A stretch of 38,934 bases of DNA. It comes from Anaerostipes sp. (GTDB taxonomy: Bacteria; Bacillota; Clostridia; Lachnospirales; Lachnospiraceae). The notes beneath the pieces were generated by a model. It was not told the origin of the DNA, ran no database searches, and was given only the letters and a program-made list of their open reading frames with translations. The position numbers and the translations under genes are program-made. The DNA is taken from contig JAQVEG010000025.1 of the NCBI GenBank assembly GCA_028697725.1, positions 1-38,934 on the forward strand, written 5' to 3'. Positions 14,580 to 23,356 of the stretch are shown here, in pieces. Each line of letters begins with the position of its first letter. Position 1 is the first letter of the stretch.

Positions 14580-16439
14580 TTATTTAAACATTGCTAATAC
14601 TTCTTCTACACTCTTTGTTGCTTTTAACTTTTCTAATTGTTCTTCGTCACCGATTACTGTTGTAATCTTTCCTAATAATTCAAGATGTTCATCACCGATT
14701 CCTGCGATACCAATGATTAAGTTTGCTTTCTCATCTCCAAAGTCTACACCATCTGGGTATTGAAGTAAAACGATACCAGTTTTCTTAACGCGGTCTTTTG
14801 TTGCTGCTGTTCCATGAGGAATTGCAACACCCATTCCCATGTAAGTTGTTACTGTCTTTTCACGTTCAATCATTCCGTCAATGTATTCTTCATCAACATA
14901 TCCTAATTCATTTAATAACTTACCAGCTGCTTTGATTGCCTCTTCTTTTGATACGCTAGAAAGACCAACTTTAATTCCTTCTTCTACCATAATCTTGTCA
15001 TTGAAAGAACCTGTTTCTTCTACTTCTTCCTCTACTGCTGCTGCAACTTCTTCACTTCCATCTGCTTTTGCTTCTAATTTAGCAAATAATGCATCTAAGT
15101 TTGGATCTTGTAAGAAGTTGTTGATTGTTACTAGCTGAGCCTGTGGAGCACTTTGTTTTGCACGATCTTGTAGTACAACCTGACATACTGCAATATCTGT
15201 GTCTTCTGGAATATTATCTACAGATGTATTAATAACTGTAATTCCTAAATTTAATGGTTTAATTCTATTTCTGAATTTGGTAGCACCCATGGCACTTGAT
15301 CCCATACCTGCATCACATGCAAATACGATTTTCTTAACTTCTCCAGATACATTTGCTGCAATTCCTTTGCTTTGTGCTTTCATATCCTTCATTTGATCTT
15401 CTGCATCATCTAAGTTCTTTGCACCTGACATCTTAATAATTGGTGATGCTACTAAGAATGAAATTCCTGCTGCGATTAAGATACCGATTAATACTGTAAT
15501 CTGTGTTCCCTTTGGTGCCATAGCAAGGAATGCGAAAATTGATCCTGGTGATGATGGACCTGAAAGTCCTGTTCCTGTTGCTGTATAAAAGAAGATTGCT
15601 CCCATTGATCCAAGGATTGGTGCGATTAATACTACTGGATTCATCAATACATATGGGAAGTAAATCTCATGAATTCCTCCAAGGAAGTGAATGATGATTG
15701 CACCTGGTGCAGAGTTCTTTGTTACTTTATCTTTTGCAAATAATGCATATGCAAGAAGGACTCCAACTCCTGGTCCTGGATTTGATTCTAACATAAACAT
15801 AATTGATTTTCCTGCCTGCTGAACTTGCTCTGCTCCAATTGGTGAGAAAATTCCATGATTGATTGCATTATTTAAGAATAATACTTTCGCTGGCTCTACA
15901 AAAATTGCTACTAATGGAAGCGCACTATGATTGATAAGGAATTGAACTCCACCGTTCAATACATGTAACACTCCTGTCATAACTGGTCCGATTAAATAGT
16001 ATCCAATAATTGATAAAATCAGACCGATAATACCAATGGAAAAGTTGTTAATTAACATTTCAAATCCGGCTGGCATATGACCTTCCATTGCCTTGTCGAA
16101 CTTTTTGATAACCCATCCTGCAAATGGTCCCATTGCCATAGCTCCAATGAACATGGTAACGTTACTACCACAAATAACACCGATAACGGCAATTGCTGCG
16201 ATAACTCCACCACGATCTCCTGCAACAATCTGACCACCTTTGACACCAATTAATATTGGTAGTACGTATGTAAGCATTGGACCGACGATTGAATTTAAAT
16301 CTTTGTTAGGTATCCATCCTTTTTCAATAAATAATGCTGTTAAAAATCCCCATGCAATAAATGCACCGATATTTGGCATTACCATGGAACTTAAAAATTT
16401 TCCAAATTTTTGTACTGCATTTTTCATATTATTCTCCAT
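14580..16439 (-). CDS. mtlA: Mannitol-specific PTS enzyme IICBA
   Basis: 619 residues with all three PTS modules in one chain. EIIC fills about residues 1-345 (membrane channel, HEIYFPYVLMNP); EIIB follows with the phosphocysteine in VFACDAGMGSSAMG near residue 373; EIIA is C-terminal with phosphohistidine in MGVAIPHGT near residue 541. It imports mannitol and phosphorylates it to mannitol-1-phosphate. Its first codons overlap the 3' end of mtlR by 11 bases, so the two are translationally coupled. Confidence 0.95.
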   Translation of the reverse strand: MENNMKNAVQKFGKFLSSMVMPNIGAFIAWGFLTALFIEKGWIPNKDLNSIVGPMLTYVLPILIGVKGGQIVAGDRGGVIAAIAVIGVICGSNVTMFIGAMAMGPFAGWVIKKFDKAMEGHMPAGFEMLINNFSIGIIGLILSIIGYYLIGPVMTGVLHVLNGGVQFLINHSALPLVAIFVEPAKVLFLNNAINHGIFSPIGAEQVQQAGKSIMFMLESNPGPGVGVLLAYALFAKDKVTKNSAPGAIIIHFLGGIHEIYFPYVLMNPVVLIAPILGSMGAIFFYTATGTGLSGPSSPGSIFAFLAMAPKGTQITVLIGILIAAGISFLVASPIIKMSGAKNLDDAEDQMKDMKAQSKGIAANVSGEVKKIVFACDAGMGSSAMGATKFRNRIKPLNLGITVINTSVDNIPEDTDIAVCQVVLQDRAKQSAPQAQLVTINNFLQDPNLDALFAKLEAKADGSEEVAAAVEEEVEETGSFNDKIMVEEGIKVGLSSVSKEEAIKAAGKLLNELGYVDEEYIDGMIEREKTVTTYMGMGVAIPHGTAATKDRVKKTGIVLLQYPDGVDFGDEKANLIIGIAGIGDEHLELLGKITTVIGDEEQLEKLKATKSVEEVLAMFK

Positions 16440-18531
16440 TCTTTTTCATGACTTTTTGATAGTAACTCCCAAGGCTCTTTTCTAATTCCTTGAGTAATCC
16501 TTCTCGATTTCTCTTTTGCAAACTATGAACAATGTTCTCGTTATCTGCCAGTGCTCCACTAATCTCACTCATCACACACTTATGTATAGACTGGCGTTCC
16601 TCATCTTCTGGAATTAACATAATGATAGCTCCAATAACAAGTCTTCCTGATAAATTATGTGGATTTCTTAAAGATAAATATCCAAATCTGCAATGATCCA
16701 CCGCTTCAGTAACGCAGTGATAAAACTTCATTTGAAAACTGGAAATGTAAGTATCTGAAACCTTTTCTCTTTCCCGTAAATCATTTTCAATCATAACGGC
16801 ATAGGAATCATTTCTTGCAAAAAGCTGACTTGCGACGGTTAATAACTCTTCCTCCGTATATACCTGGTCTTCATTTGAAATTTTTACATTGTCAATAACC
16901 TGTAATATCTCTTGTCCTAATGCGACAACATACTCAATTTCTTTCCTTCCAATTGAATTCCTTTTTGAAATTCTTTTGGGGCGTATAGACTGTCGTCTCT
17001 TTGATATCTTTTGAATCGTTTCACGGATTAACATTCGATCTTGCTCTAGTAGCACTGGATTCACACATACATGTTTCACTGGCGTATCAACATCCATGGT
17101 GGAAATTACTAGGTCAATTCCGTCTAATATTCCTTCCTTTTGAAGTTCTGAACTAGAGATTACATTTTTAACCTCAATCTCTGGAAATTCATTGGAAAGA
17201 TATACGGAAAGCATTCTCGATGTTCCTATTCCATTTGGACAGGCCACAACCACTGAAACTTTCTTTTCTTCTGAGTGATATTGTTCGATAGAAACACAGA
17301 AGTACATGGCTATAAATCCAATCTCTTCTTCTGGAATCTCTCCTACTCCAATTTCTTCTTTTAAAACATCACAAGCTTCCACTGTCGCCTGATAAACCTT
17401 GGCATATTTTCCTTTTACCATATCAAGATGTGAATTCTCAATCCTGATATTCAGTTTAATTCGGCTAATGGCTGGGCCAATGTGATTGCATAACCCATCA
17501 ATGAGCATCTCATCTTCCATAAAATTAAGCGAGAGCTTTTCTTCCATCTTTAGGATGACTCGAATCACTGCCTGTCTTGTTTTAAAATTCTCAGTTTCAT
17601 ACTTTGTTCTCAATGATGGCTGCCAAATCTTTGCACTGATTAATTGAACTGCGATAAACATAATCTCTGCTCTTGAAACTTTGATGTTAAATACTTTTTC
17701 AAGTTCATTGGCAACTCTGGCTGCTTCCTGTCTTTCATGGTAACGAAGCAAAGCATCTGGCTGTTTCCCTTGGGATACAACCATCTTTCCTTCTTTCATC
17801 CGTTGAATCGATACCATCAGATAAACTAACAATCCATTAAAGGCATTATCTGTATATTGTATCTTTAAACGTTCTTGTGTCTCTCTTAAAATGTCTTCTA
17901 CGCTGGCTACACTTTCCCTGTCATAGGGCATAAGTAAGGGGTCTTGATTCTCATCTCTCTTTTCTTCTTGTAATAATGATCGAAGTTTCCTGCCACCACA
18001 TAATTCTACAATCAGACTATTCACTGCCTGTCTGTAGTTCTCCTCATTACCACTCCAGTAAACACCAAATCCTGGTTTCCTTACAAGTTCAATTCCATAG
18101 CTTGCCATCCAGGTTTCTAGCTCATCCAAGTCACTGCCCAATGTTCTGTCTGAAATTCCATACTTTGACGTGAAATAAAAAAACTTTCTCGGTTCTTCTG
18201 TTGATAAGATATCCTCAACAATTAATCTTTTTCTCTCTTTCTTTGAATATTGAAACTTTACTTTATCCAAATCAATCAATTCAAGAATTAAAACCTTGGT
18301 TTCATCTTCTTCGTCTAAATACAGGCCGACTCTGGGCTTCTTCACAAGTTTAAAATCATTTAGTGTCATCCAGTTCTCAATATCTGGCATCTCTCGTAGA
18401 ATTGTTCTAGAGCTCAATCCTAACTTTTCTGAAATGGCTTTTACTGTTACCGGATTTTGATGTGAAAATTGTGTTATCATTCTAATAATTGACTTTTGTC
18501 TTGTGGTTAACTCAGTTTTTCTTTTTGTCAT
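16429..18531 (-). CDS. mtlR: PRD-containing mannitol operon regulator MtlR
   Basis: 700 residues: N-terminal HTH (about 10-50) and a second HTH-like segment (about 125-145), two PTS regulation domains (about 185-400), an EIIB-Gat-like domain with Cys in VVACPNGIGTSRML near 428, and a C-terminal EIIA-like domain from about 550. Such activators are switched by PTS phosphorylation. Of the usual PRD histidines I see only that of PRD2 (CNHIGPAISR); the other three expected places read Tyr or Gln (LVYLMVSIQR, IAVQLIS, IAMYFCV). The gene comes first in the operon, so it probably controls its own expression together with mtlA and mtlD. Confidence 0.9.
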   Translation of the reverse strand: MTKRKTELTTRQKSIIRMITQFSHQNPVTVKAISEKLGLSSRTILREMPDIENWMTLNDFKLVKKPRVGLYLDEEDETKVLILELIDLDKVKFQYSKKERKRLIVEDILSTEEPRKFFYFTSKYGISDRTLGSDLDELETWMASYGIELVRKPGFGVYWSGNEENYRQAVNSLIVELCGGRKLRSLLQEEKRDENQDPLLMPYDRESVASVEDILRETQERLKIQYTDNAFNGLLVYLMVSIQRMKEGKMVVSQGKQPDALLRYHERQEAARVANELEKVFNIKVSRAEIMFIAVQLISAKIWQPSLRTKYETENFKTRQAVIRVILKMEEKLSLNFMEDEMLIDGLCNHIGPAISRIKLNIRIENSHLDMVKGKYAKVYQATVEACDVLKEEIGVGEIPEEEIGFIAMYFCVSIEQYHSEEKKVSVVVACPNGIGTSRMLSVYLSNEFPEIEVKNVISSSELQKEGILDGIDLVISTMDVDTPVKHVCVNPVLLEQDRMLIRETIQKISKRRQSIRPKRISKRNSIGRKEIEYVVALGQEILQVIDNVKISNEDQVYTEEELLTVASQLFARNDSYAVMIENDLREREKVSDTYISSFQMKFYHCVTEAVDHCRFGYLSLRNPHNLSGRLVIGAIIMLIPEDEERQSIHKCVMSEISGALADNENIVHSLQKRNREGLLKELEKSLGSYYQKVMKKNGE

Positions 18532-18558
18532 TAGAAAAGCATCTCCCTTATGTATTTC

Positions 18559-18587
18559 ATTATATTACGGTATCTTTATTATCACAA
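18559..18587 (-). promoter_or_regulatory. Promoter of the mtlRAD operon
   Basis: On the minus strand TTGTGA (18582-18587), 17-base spacer, TATAAT (18559-18564), about 28 bases before the mtlR start codon; GGGAGA is the ribosome site. Confidence 0.7.
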
Positions 18588-18622
18588 TACAATGATATTT
18601 CACTTTTGTCTATATAAAATAG

Positions 18623-18636
18623 TGACAAACTTGTCA
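18623..18636. promoter_or_regulatory. TGACAA-N2-TTGTCA dyad upstream of the mtl promoter
   Basis: A perfect 6-2-6 inverted repeat about 36 bases upstream of the -35 box. It resembles a degenerate catabolite-response element (TGWAANCGNTNWCA) but lacks the central CG; it could equally be the MtlR site. Confidence 0.45.
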
Positions 18637-18661
18637 TGTATACATAATTTCCTTAAATATG

Positions 18662-18688
18662 AAAAAAAGACTACAATTGTAGCCTTCT
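18662..18688 (-). terminator. Terminator of the glycerol-3-phosphate-dehydrogenase-like gene
   Basis: CTACAATTGTAG (18671-18682) with flanking AAG/CTT forms a stem followed on the minus strand by seven T. Confidence 0.7.
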
Positions 18689-18709
18689 TATTCTGTCATG
18701 ATTTAATTT

Positions 18710-19747
18710 TTACATTTCTTTTTGGAACTTTTCCCATGGAATATTTAAGGTCTTTCCCTGATTTAAAAGTTCATCCACATGCATTAGCAATGGAAAATCG
18801 TCAATACACACTTTTTTAGCATTTGCAAGGGCTTTGACTGCTCTTGCCGTTCTCGTTGCAATCACAACGGCCTCTAAGGTTTGTCCCTGTAACTGTTCCA
18901 TCGTTTCTTCTATGGTATATCCTTTTCCAAGAAGAAGTCCTACAGTTCTACTTCGACCTGCTGCAACTGTTACATTCAAATCGCCTGCTGCAAACATAAT
19001 ATTGTCCACTCCGCCTCCAACAATTCGTAATAAATCCAGCATCTCCTTGACACTTTCCTGAAATAGTGCCGACTCAGAGTTATTATGATCAACTCCATCA
19101 TCCCCCGCCTTCTCTGCCATCCCAATGGCAAGGGCAGTTCCAAGTGCATATCCATTCTTAAGTGCCACGGCACATTCAAGTCCAACTACGTCTAGTGTCA
19201 AACTAATCACATAATAATCTGTTGCAAAAATATCTCGAATCTGGCGTAATGTTTCAAAATCCGGACCACAGAATCCAACAAAAGAAGGATCATGATCTGA
19301 TAAATCCCTTGCAGTACAAGGTCCACCAATGGCATACAGCCTTAGCTTACTGTCTTTTGGCAGTTTCTCCTGCCAGTATTCAGGATATGTTTTCATCGTC
19401 CCATCTTCATAATCAAGCATTCCTTTTGTCACAGAAATCACAGGAACACTTTCATCTAATATAGCTAAAATATTGTCTGCAAACCAATCCACTCCAAAAC
19501 TAGAGACTCCGCAAACGACTAAATCTGCACCTTTCAGTGCTTCCTCTACTTGAACACACTTTACATATTCGATTCCCTCATGTAATGTTCTTCGTAAATT
19601 CACATGATAATTGTCCTCTTTCAGGCGGTCTATAATCTCATCATCTAATGGACTTCCCACCAATCGTACCTTATGCCCATTCTCAATCAGTGGAAATGTT
19701 AATGCTGATGCCATCTGTCCTGCTCCAATTAATGTAACTACACTCAT
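18710..19747 (-). CDS. NAD(P)-dependent glycerol-3-phosphate-dehydrogenase-like protein
   Basis: 345 residues of the GpsA type. The dinucleotide-binding GAGQMASAL lies at residues 8-16; the middle has SVTKGML; the C-terminal domain has LKNGYALGTALAIGM and AGDLNVTVAAGRSRTVG. The usual GpsA role is glycerol-3-phosphate synthesis for lipids. Here the gene is divergent from a SorC-type sugar-phosphate regulator, shares its operator and is linked to an RpiB-type isomerase. A catabolic role on a polyol or tetrose phosphate is therefore plausible (inference). AAGGAGG precedes the ATG. Confidence 0.75.
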   Translation of the reverse strand: MSVVTLIGAGQMASALTFPLIENGHKVRLVGSPLDDEIIDRLKEDNYHVNLRRTLHEGIEYVKCVQVEEALKGADLVVCGVSSFGVDWFADNILAILDESVPVISVTKGMLDYEDGTMKTYPEYWQEKLPKDSKLRLYAIGGPCTARDLSDHDPSFVGFCGPDFETLRQIRDIFATDYYVISLTLDVVGLECAVALKNGYALGTALAIGMAEKAGDDGVDHNNSESALFQESVKEMLDLLRIVGGGVDNIMFAAGDLNVTVAAGRSRTVGLLLGKGYTIEETMEQLQGQTLEAVVIATRTARAVKALANAKKVCIDDFPLLMHVDELLNQGKTLNIPWEKFQKEM

Positions 19748-19803
19748 GGTAATCCTCCTTTAATATCATTGAATTCCTGCTTAGAAATATGTTTCACGCT
19801 TCT

Positions 19804-19815
19804 GGGAAAATTCCC
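19804..19815. promoter_or_regulatory. SorC-type operator, site 1
   Basis: GGGAAAATTCCC, a 5-2-5 inverted repeat just downstream of the predicted start of the dehydrogenase transcript. The same motif occurs at 20885-20896 before rpiB. Both sites flank the SorC-type regulator gene. Confidence 0.6.
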
Positions 19816-19826
19816 TGCATGGTTTT

Positions 19827-19855
19827 ATTTTATCTTATGCCACATCACATGTCAA
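19827..19855 (-). promoter_or_regulatory. Promoter of the dehydrogenase-like gene
   Basis: Minus strand TTGACA (19850-19855), 17-base spacer, TAAAAT (19827-19832); a near-consensus sigma-A promoter with the operator right after the start point. Confidence 0.75.
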
Positions 19856-19857
19856 CA

Positions 19858-19886
19858 TTGACTTCATTTCTTATAAAATCTATAAT
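19858..19886 (+). promoter_or_regulatory. Promoter of the SorC-type regulator
   Basis: TTGACT (19858-19863), 17-base spacer, TATAAT (19881-19886). Its -35 is only two bases from the -35 of the divergent promoter, so the two compete for polymerase. Confidence 0.75.
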
Positions 19887-19929
19887 TTAATTAAACAAAC
19901 TCAGACATAACTACAGATTGGAGAATACT

Positions 19930-20880
19930 ATGGATACGAAAAAAATGGCTCAAGTCATTCGTATTGCGAAAATGCATTACGAACTTCATTACAGCCAGCT
20001 AGAAATTGCAGAAAAGGAAGGAATCAGTAAGTCCTCTGTAAGTCGAATTCTAAAGTCCGCCATGAATGACGGTATTATTGAAGTTCGCATTAAGGATTCT
20101 ATTCTATACAATAGTCATATGGAGGAAGAACTAATTAAACGCTTTCCCATTAAACGTGCTGTAATTGTTCCTGATATGGTGGAGAACCCACAGATTTTAC
20201 TACAAGATGTGTGTGCTGCACTGGCCGAAGATCTCCCACGTTATTTAAAAAATGACAGCGTTTTAGGCGTTGCCTGGGGTCATTCTCTTACAGTGCTTGC
20301 AAAGCAATTACCCAAAATATCACGCACTGGAATTTCAGTGATTCAATTAACTGGTGGATTTTCCCGAGCTGTCTATGAATCTGACGCCCTTGAAATCCTT
20401 AAGAAATTCACAGAATGTGTCGGTGGCACTGGATATCAGATTCCAGCTCCTGCCATGGTAGATCAGACATTTATTGCCGATGCATTAAAACAAGATTCTC
20501 AGATTAAAGAAGTTTTAAACATGGCAGACCGCTGTGAAACAGCTGTTTTCTCTGTAGGGAATCTAGAACGTCCTTCCATCCTCTACGAGATGGGATTAAT
20601 TAACCAAAAAGACTACATGGACTTTAGTAGGCGAGGTGCTATTGGTGACTGCTGCTCCCATTTTATTAATAAAAATGGAGAGATTTTTGATCCCGAAATC
20701 GATGCAAGAGTGGTTGGTACTTCTCTTGACACCATTAAAAAGATACCAAACAAACTATTATTAATCTCTGGAAATGAAAAGATTGATGTTATCTCCGCCG
20801 CATTAAAAGGTGGTTTATGTGATAGTTTATATATTGATGCTGCTGCTGCAAAATCAGTAATTCAAGCAAATCCATTATAG
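19930..20880 (+). CDS. SorC/DeoR-type sugar-phosphate-responsive regulator
   Basis: 316 residues. I start at the ATG at 19930 (GGAGA 5 bases upstream). The N-terminal HTH reads YSQLEIAEKEGISKSSVSRIL at about residues 20-40 in part; from about residue 60 the sugar-binding SorC domain follows, with VLGVAWGHSLTVLAKQL and IGDCCSHFINKNGEIFDPE. Family members bind phosphorylated sugars and act as repressors or activators. It lies between two genes carrying the same GGGAA-N2-TTCCC motif and most likely regulates both. Confidence 0.85.
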   Translation: MDTKKMAQVIRIAKMHYELHYSQLEIAEKEGISKSSVSRILKSAMNDGIIEVRIKDSILYNSHMEEELIKRFPIKRAVIVPDMVENPQILLQDVCAALAEDLPRYLKNDSVLGVAWGHSLTVLAKQLPKISRTGISVIQLTGGFSRAVYESDALEILKKFTECVGGTGYQIPAPAMVDQTFIADALKQDSQIKEVLNMADRCETAVFSVGNLERPSILYEMGLINQKDYMDFSRRGAIGDCCSHFINKNGEIFDPEIDARVVGTSLDTIKKIPNKLLLISGNEKIDVISAALKGGLCDSLYIDAAAAKSVIQANPL

Positions 20881-20884
20881 CTTT

Positions 20885-20935
20885 GGGAAATTTCCCACGT
20901 AGGTGTTGACAATTCCCATATAGGTGTCTTATAAT
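20885..20935 (+). promoter_or_regulatory. Promoter and SorC-type operator of the RpiB-type gene
   Basis: Perfect palindrome GGGAAATTTCCC (20885-20896) just upstream of TTGACA (20906-20911), 18-base spacer, TATAAT (20930-20935). TTCCCA-N2-TAGGTGT occurs twice, at 20892-20906 and at 20913-20927, the second inside the spacer, so a regulator could cover the whole promoter. Confidence 0.7.
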
Positions 20936-20976
20936 AAACTCATAGGTTATTCACACACACACTCAAGGAGGAGTTT

Positions 20977-21411
20977 ATGAACATTGTATTTGGTTGCGAC
21001 CCTAACGCAGAAGATTTTAAACAAACACTTATGGCATATGTTAAGGAACTAGGACATGACGTTACAGATTACGGAAGCGAAGATCCAATCTATGCAAACA
21101 CTGCAATTAAAGTAGCTGAAGCAGTTGCTGCAAAAGAATTTGATCGTGGTATTGTAGTTTGCGGAACCGGAATTGGTGTTTCTATCGCTGCAAACAAAGT
21201 AAAGGGAGCTTATGCTGCATGTATTCACGATGTATATCAAGCACAAAGAGCTGAATTATCAAACCATGCCAATATTATCACTATGGGATCTCAAGTAATT
21301 GGAATCGAATTAGCCAAAGTCATGGTAAAAGAATACCTTTCTTGTACCTTTGATCCAAACGGAAGATCTGGTGGAAAAGTACAGGCAATTACAGATTACG
21401 AGAATAAATAA
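20977..21411 (+). CDS. RpiB/LacA/LacB-family sugar-phosphate isomerase
   Basis: 144 residues. It has the family's phosphate-binding and active-site strings: FGCDPNAEDFK at the start, GIVVCGTGIGVSIAANK with the catalytic Cys, HDVYQAQRAELSNHANI, and FDPNGRSGGKV. It interconverts an aldose and ketose phosphate; ribose-5-phosphate, galactose-6-phosphate and tetrose-4-phosphate isomerases all belong here. The SorC control and the linked dehydrogenase argue for a specific sugar or polyol pathway, but no kinase or transporter for it is in the window. AAGGAGG lies before the ATG. Confidence 0.85.
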   Translation: MNIVFGCDPNAEDFKQTLMAYVKELGHDVTDYGSEDPIYANTAIKVAEAVAAKEFDRGIVVCGTGIGVSIAANKVKGAYAACIHDVYQAQRAELSNHANIITMGSQVIGIELAKVMVKEYLSCTFDPNGRSGGKVQAITDYENK

Positions 21412-21421
21412 ACAGAATTTT

Positions 21422-21456
21422 AAAGGGCATTGCTTTTTTGCAGATGCCCTTTTTTA
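21422..21456 (+). terminator. Terminator of the RpiB-type gene
   Basis: AAAGGGCAT (21422-21430) pairs with ATGCCCTTT, followed by TTTT. Confidence 0.75.
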
Positions 21457-21466
21457 ATGTTCTTAT

Positions 21467-22240
21467 TTAATTTTTGATGATTTCCAAAAGCCCGCGGATA
21501 TCGTCGATTACATAATCTGCTCCTGCTTCTTTTAATACCTTTCTTGTTTCCTGACGTTTTGTTTCTTGCTCCTCTTTTGACAATGCATCAAAGTCTTCTT
21601 TTGACAATGCCATCACTGAACTTCCTTCCACAATTCCAATGGAAATTACACCGGCATTCTTTCCTTCTTTGATATCGGAAACGGTATCTCCCACTTTAAT
21701 TACAGCATCTACAGATGAAAGGTTAAGTTCCTGCATATTTTTAAATATCATATATGGATAAGGTCTTCCATATCCGCCTACAGCATCTGCACTAAACCAG
21801 CAGTCTGGCTTGTATCCATTTTCTTCTGCTTTTGGAACTACAATATCCATCATTTCATCTGTATAACCTGTACTAGAACCAATCTTAAGCCCCATACCTC
21901 TTAATTCTTCTATTGTTTCTAACACATATGGTTTTGGGTCTGCGAACTGATTTAAAATCTTTAAAATCCCTGACTCACTTTTTTCGTATACTGCATCTAC
22001 ATCCTTATCTGTCCAGTCATTTCCATAAATTTTCTTCCATTCTTCTCGAATTCTTGGCATTTTTAACATGGTTTCAATATGGTCATGTTTTAACATTCCC
22101 ATAGGTTCTCTCACCTCTTCAATGGTTGGAGTAATCCCAAATTCTTTAAATGCCTCTACAAATGCCTGCACTGGTGCAAAACACCCGTAATCTACTGTTG
22201 TTCCTGCCCAGTCAAAAATAACTGCTTCTAAATTCTTCAT
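21467..22240 (-). CDS. phnX: Phosphonoacetaldehyde hydrolase (phosphonatase)
   Basis: 257 residues, HAD fold. The Asp nucleophile is in IFDWAGTTVDYG, the Schiff-base Lys in EPMGMLKHDHIETM and the second acidic motif in GDTVSDIKEG. It splits phosphonoacetaldehyde into acetaldehyde and phosphate. It starts directly after the phnW stop (TAG then ATG) and is the last gene of the AEP operon. With phnW broken it may have no internal supply of substrate. Confidence 0.93.
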   Translation of the reverse strand: MKNLEAVIFDWAGTTVDYGCFAPVQAFVEAFKEFGITPTIEEVREPMGMLKHDHIETMLKMPRIREEWKKIYGNDWTDKDVDAVYEKSESGILKILNQFADPKPYVLETIEELRGMGLKIGSSTGYTDEMMDIVVPKAEENGYKPDCWFSADAVGGYGRPYPYMIFKNMQELNLSSVDAVIKVGDTVSDIKEGKNAGVISIGIVEGSSVMALSKEDFDALSKEEQETKRQETRKVLKEAGADYVIDDIRGLLEIIKN

Positions 22241-23344
22241 CTAATTCTCCTTTGTCATATCTGTAATAAATTCCTGAAAAATATCACATAGTTTTTCCAT
22301 GTCTTGTGGATGAATATCTCCAATATTTCCAATTCTAAAAGTATCCGCACTGGTTACTTTTCCTGGATAAATGGCATATCCTCTCTCTTTGATAAAATAA
22401 TACATATCTTCAAAAGAAAACTCATGGCTTTCCGGATAAAAGAAAGTAGTAATAATAGGACTTTGGTGTTCTTCATCAATATAAGTTTTGATTCCCATTT
22501 CTTTCATTCTTCTGATTAGCGTTTCATTATTCTTTCGATAACGCTCCTCTCTTTTTCTTACTCCACCTTCTTCATTGAGTTCTTCCATTGCTTTTGCAAA
22601 TGCTAAGACTACATGGGTTGGAGATGTAAATCTCCATTTCCCATCTATATTCATCGTCTCCCATTGTGCATATAAATCAAGGGATAAACTTCTTGAATTT
22701 CCTTTACACGACTTCAATGTCTCTGTATTACAGATAATAAATGAAAATCCTGGCACTCCCTGAATACATTTATTAGCACTGCTAATCATAAAGTCTGGTC
22801 TTAACTAATCTAGGGAAATATCTACCCCTCCAAAACTTGACATAGCATCTAAAATAAATATTTTTCCTGCATTATGAACAACTTTTCCTACAGCTTCAAT
22901 ATCATTTAATATTCCAGAAGTTGTCTCACAATGCACCATAGATACATGGGTAATATCTTTGTCTGAATCTAGTATCTGTTCTACTTCCTTTGCATCTGGC
23001 ACTTGGTCATAATTCCATTGCTTCAATATGTAATTTAATCCTGCATATCGTGCAATCTCAGCCATACGTTCCCCATAAGCTCCATTGGCAAGAATTAATA
23101 CTTTATCTTTATCTTTGATTGATGTGGTAAATACAGCTTCTACCCCTGCACTACCACTTCCCTGCATTAAAACTGTAGTATATTCATCTTCTGATACATG
23201 CCCAATCTCAAGAAGTTCTCTTCTGATTTTTTGTGTAATGTTCTTGTAATCATCATCCCAGGTACAATGATCCACCATCATCTCTTTTTTCACTGATTCT
23301 GTTGTGGTTAATGGTCCTGGTGTCAATAATTTATACTGCTTCAT
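22241..23344 (-). pseudogene. phnW: 2-aminoethylphosphonate:pyruvate aminotransferase, interrupted by one in-frame TAG
   Basis: Reading frame of 367 codons plus stop, the normal length of PhnW, colinear with the family from MKQYKLLTPGPLTTT to the C-terminus. The only defect is TAG at 22805-22807 between GGVDISLD and LRPDF; there is no frameshift. The N-terminal part (179 codons) has the substrate region (GSGSAGVEAVF), but the PLP lysine (SSANKCIQGVPGF) lies after the stop, so the truncated product is inactive. GAG, AAG or CAG to TAG would need one base change. AGGAGG precedes the ATG at 23344. Sequencing error, a recent null mutation and read-through are the alternatives; the frame's own final stop is also TAG, so general amber reassignment is unlikely. 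Confidence 0.85.
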
Positions 23345-23356
23345 CTTTGCCTCCTG

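Noticed and set aside
18623-18636. Firm call of a CcpA catabolite-response element
   Set aside because: The central CG is missing and the dyad is equally well explained as a site of another regulator, so it is listed only as a dyad.
22805-22807. TAG in phnW as a sense codon (pyrrolysine or amber reassignment)
   Set aside because: The same frame ends in TAG, no pyl genes are in the window, and a single mutated codon explains it more simply. Kept only as a minor alternative.
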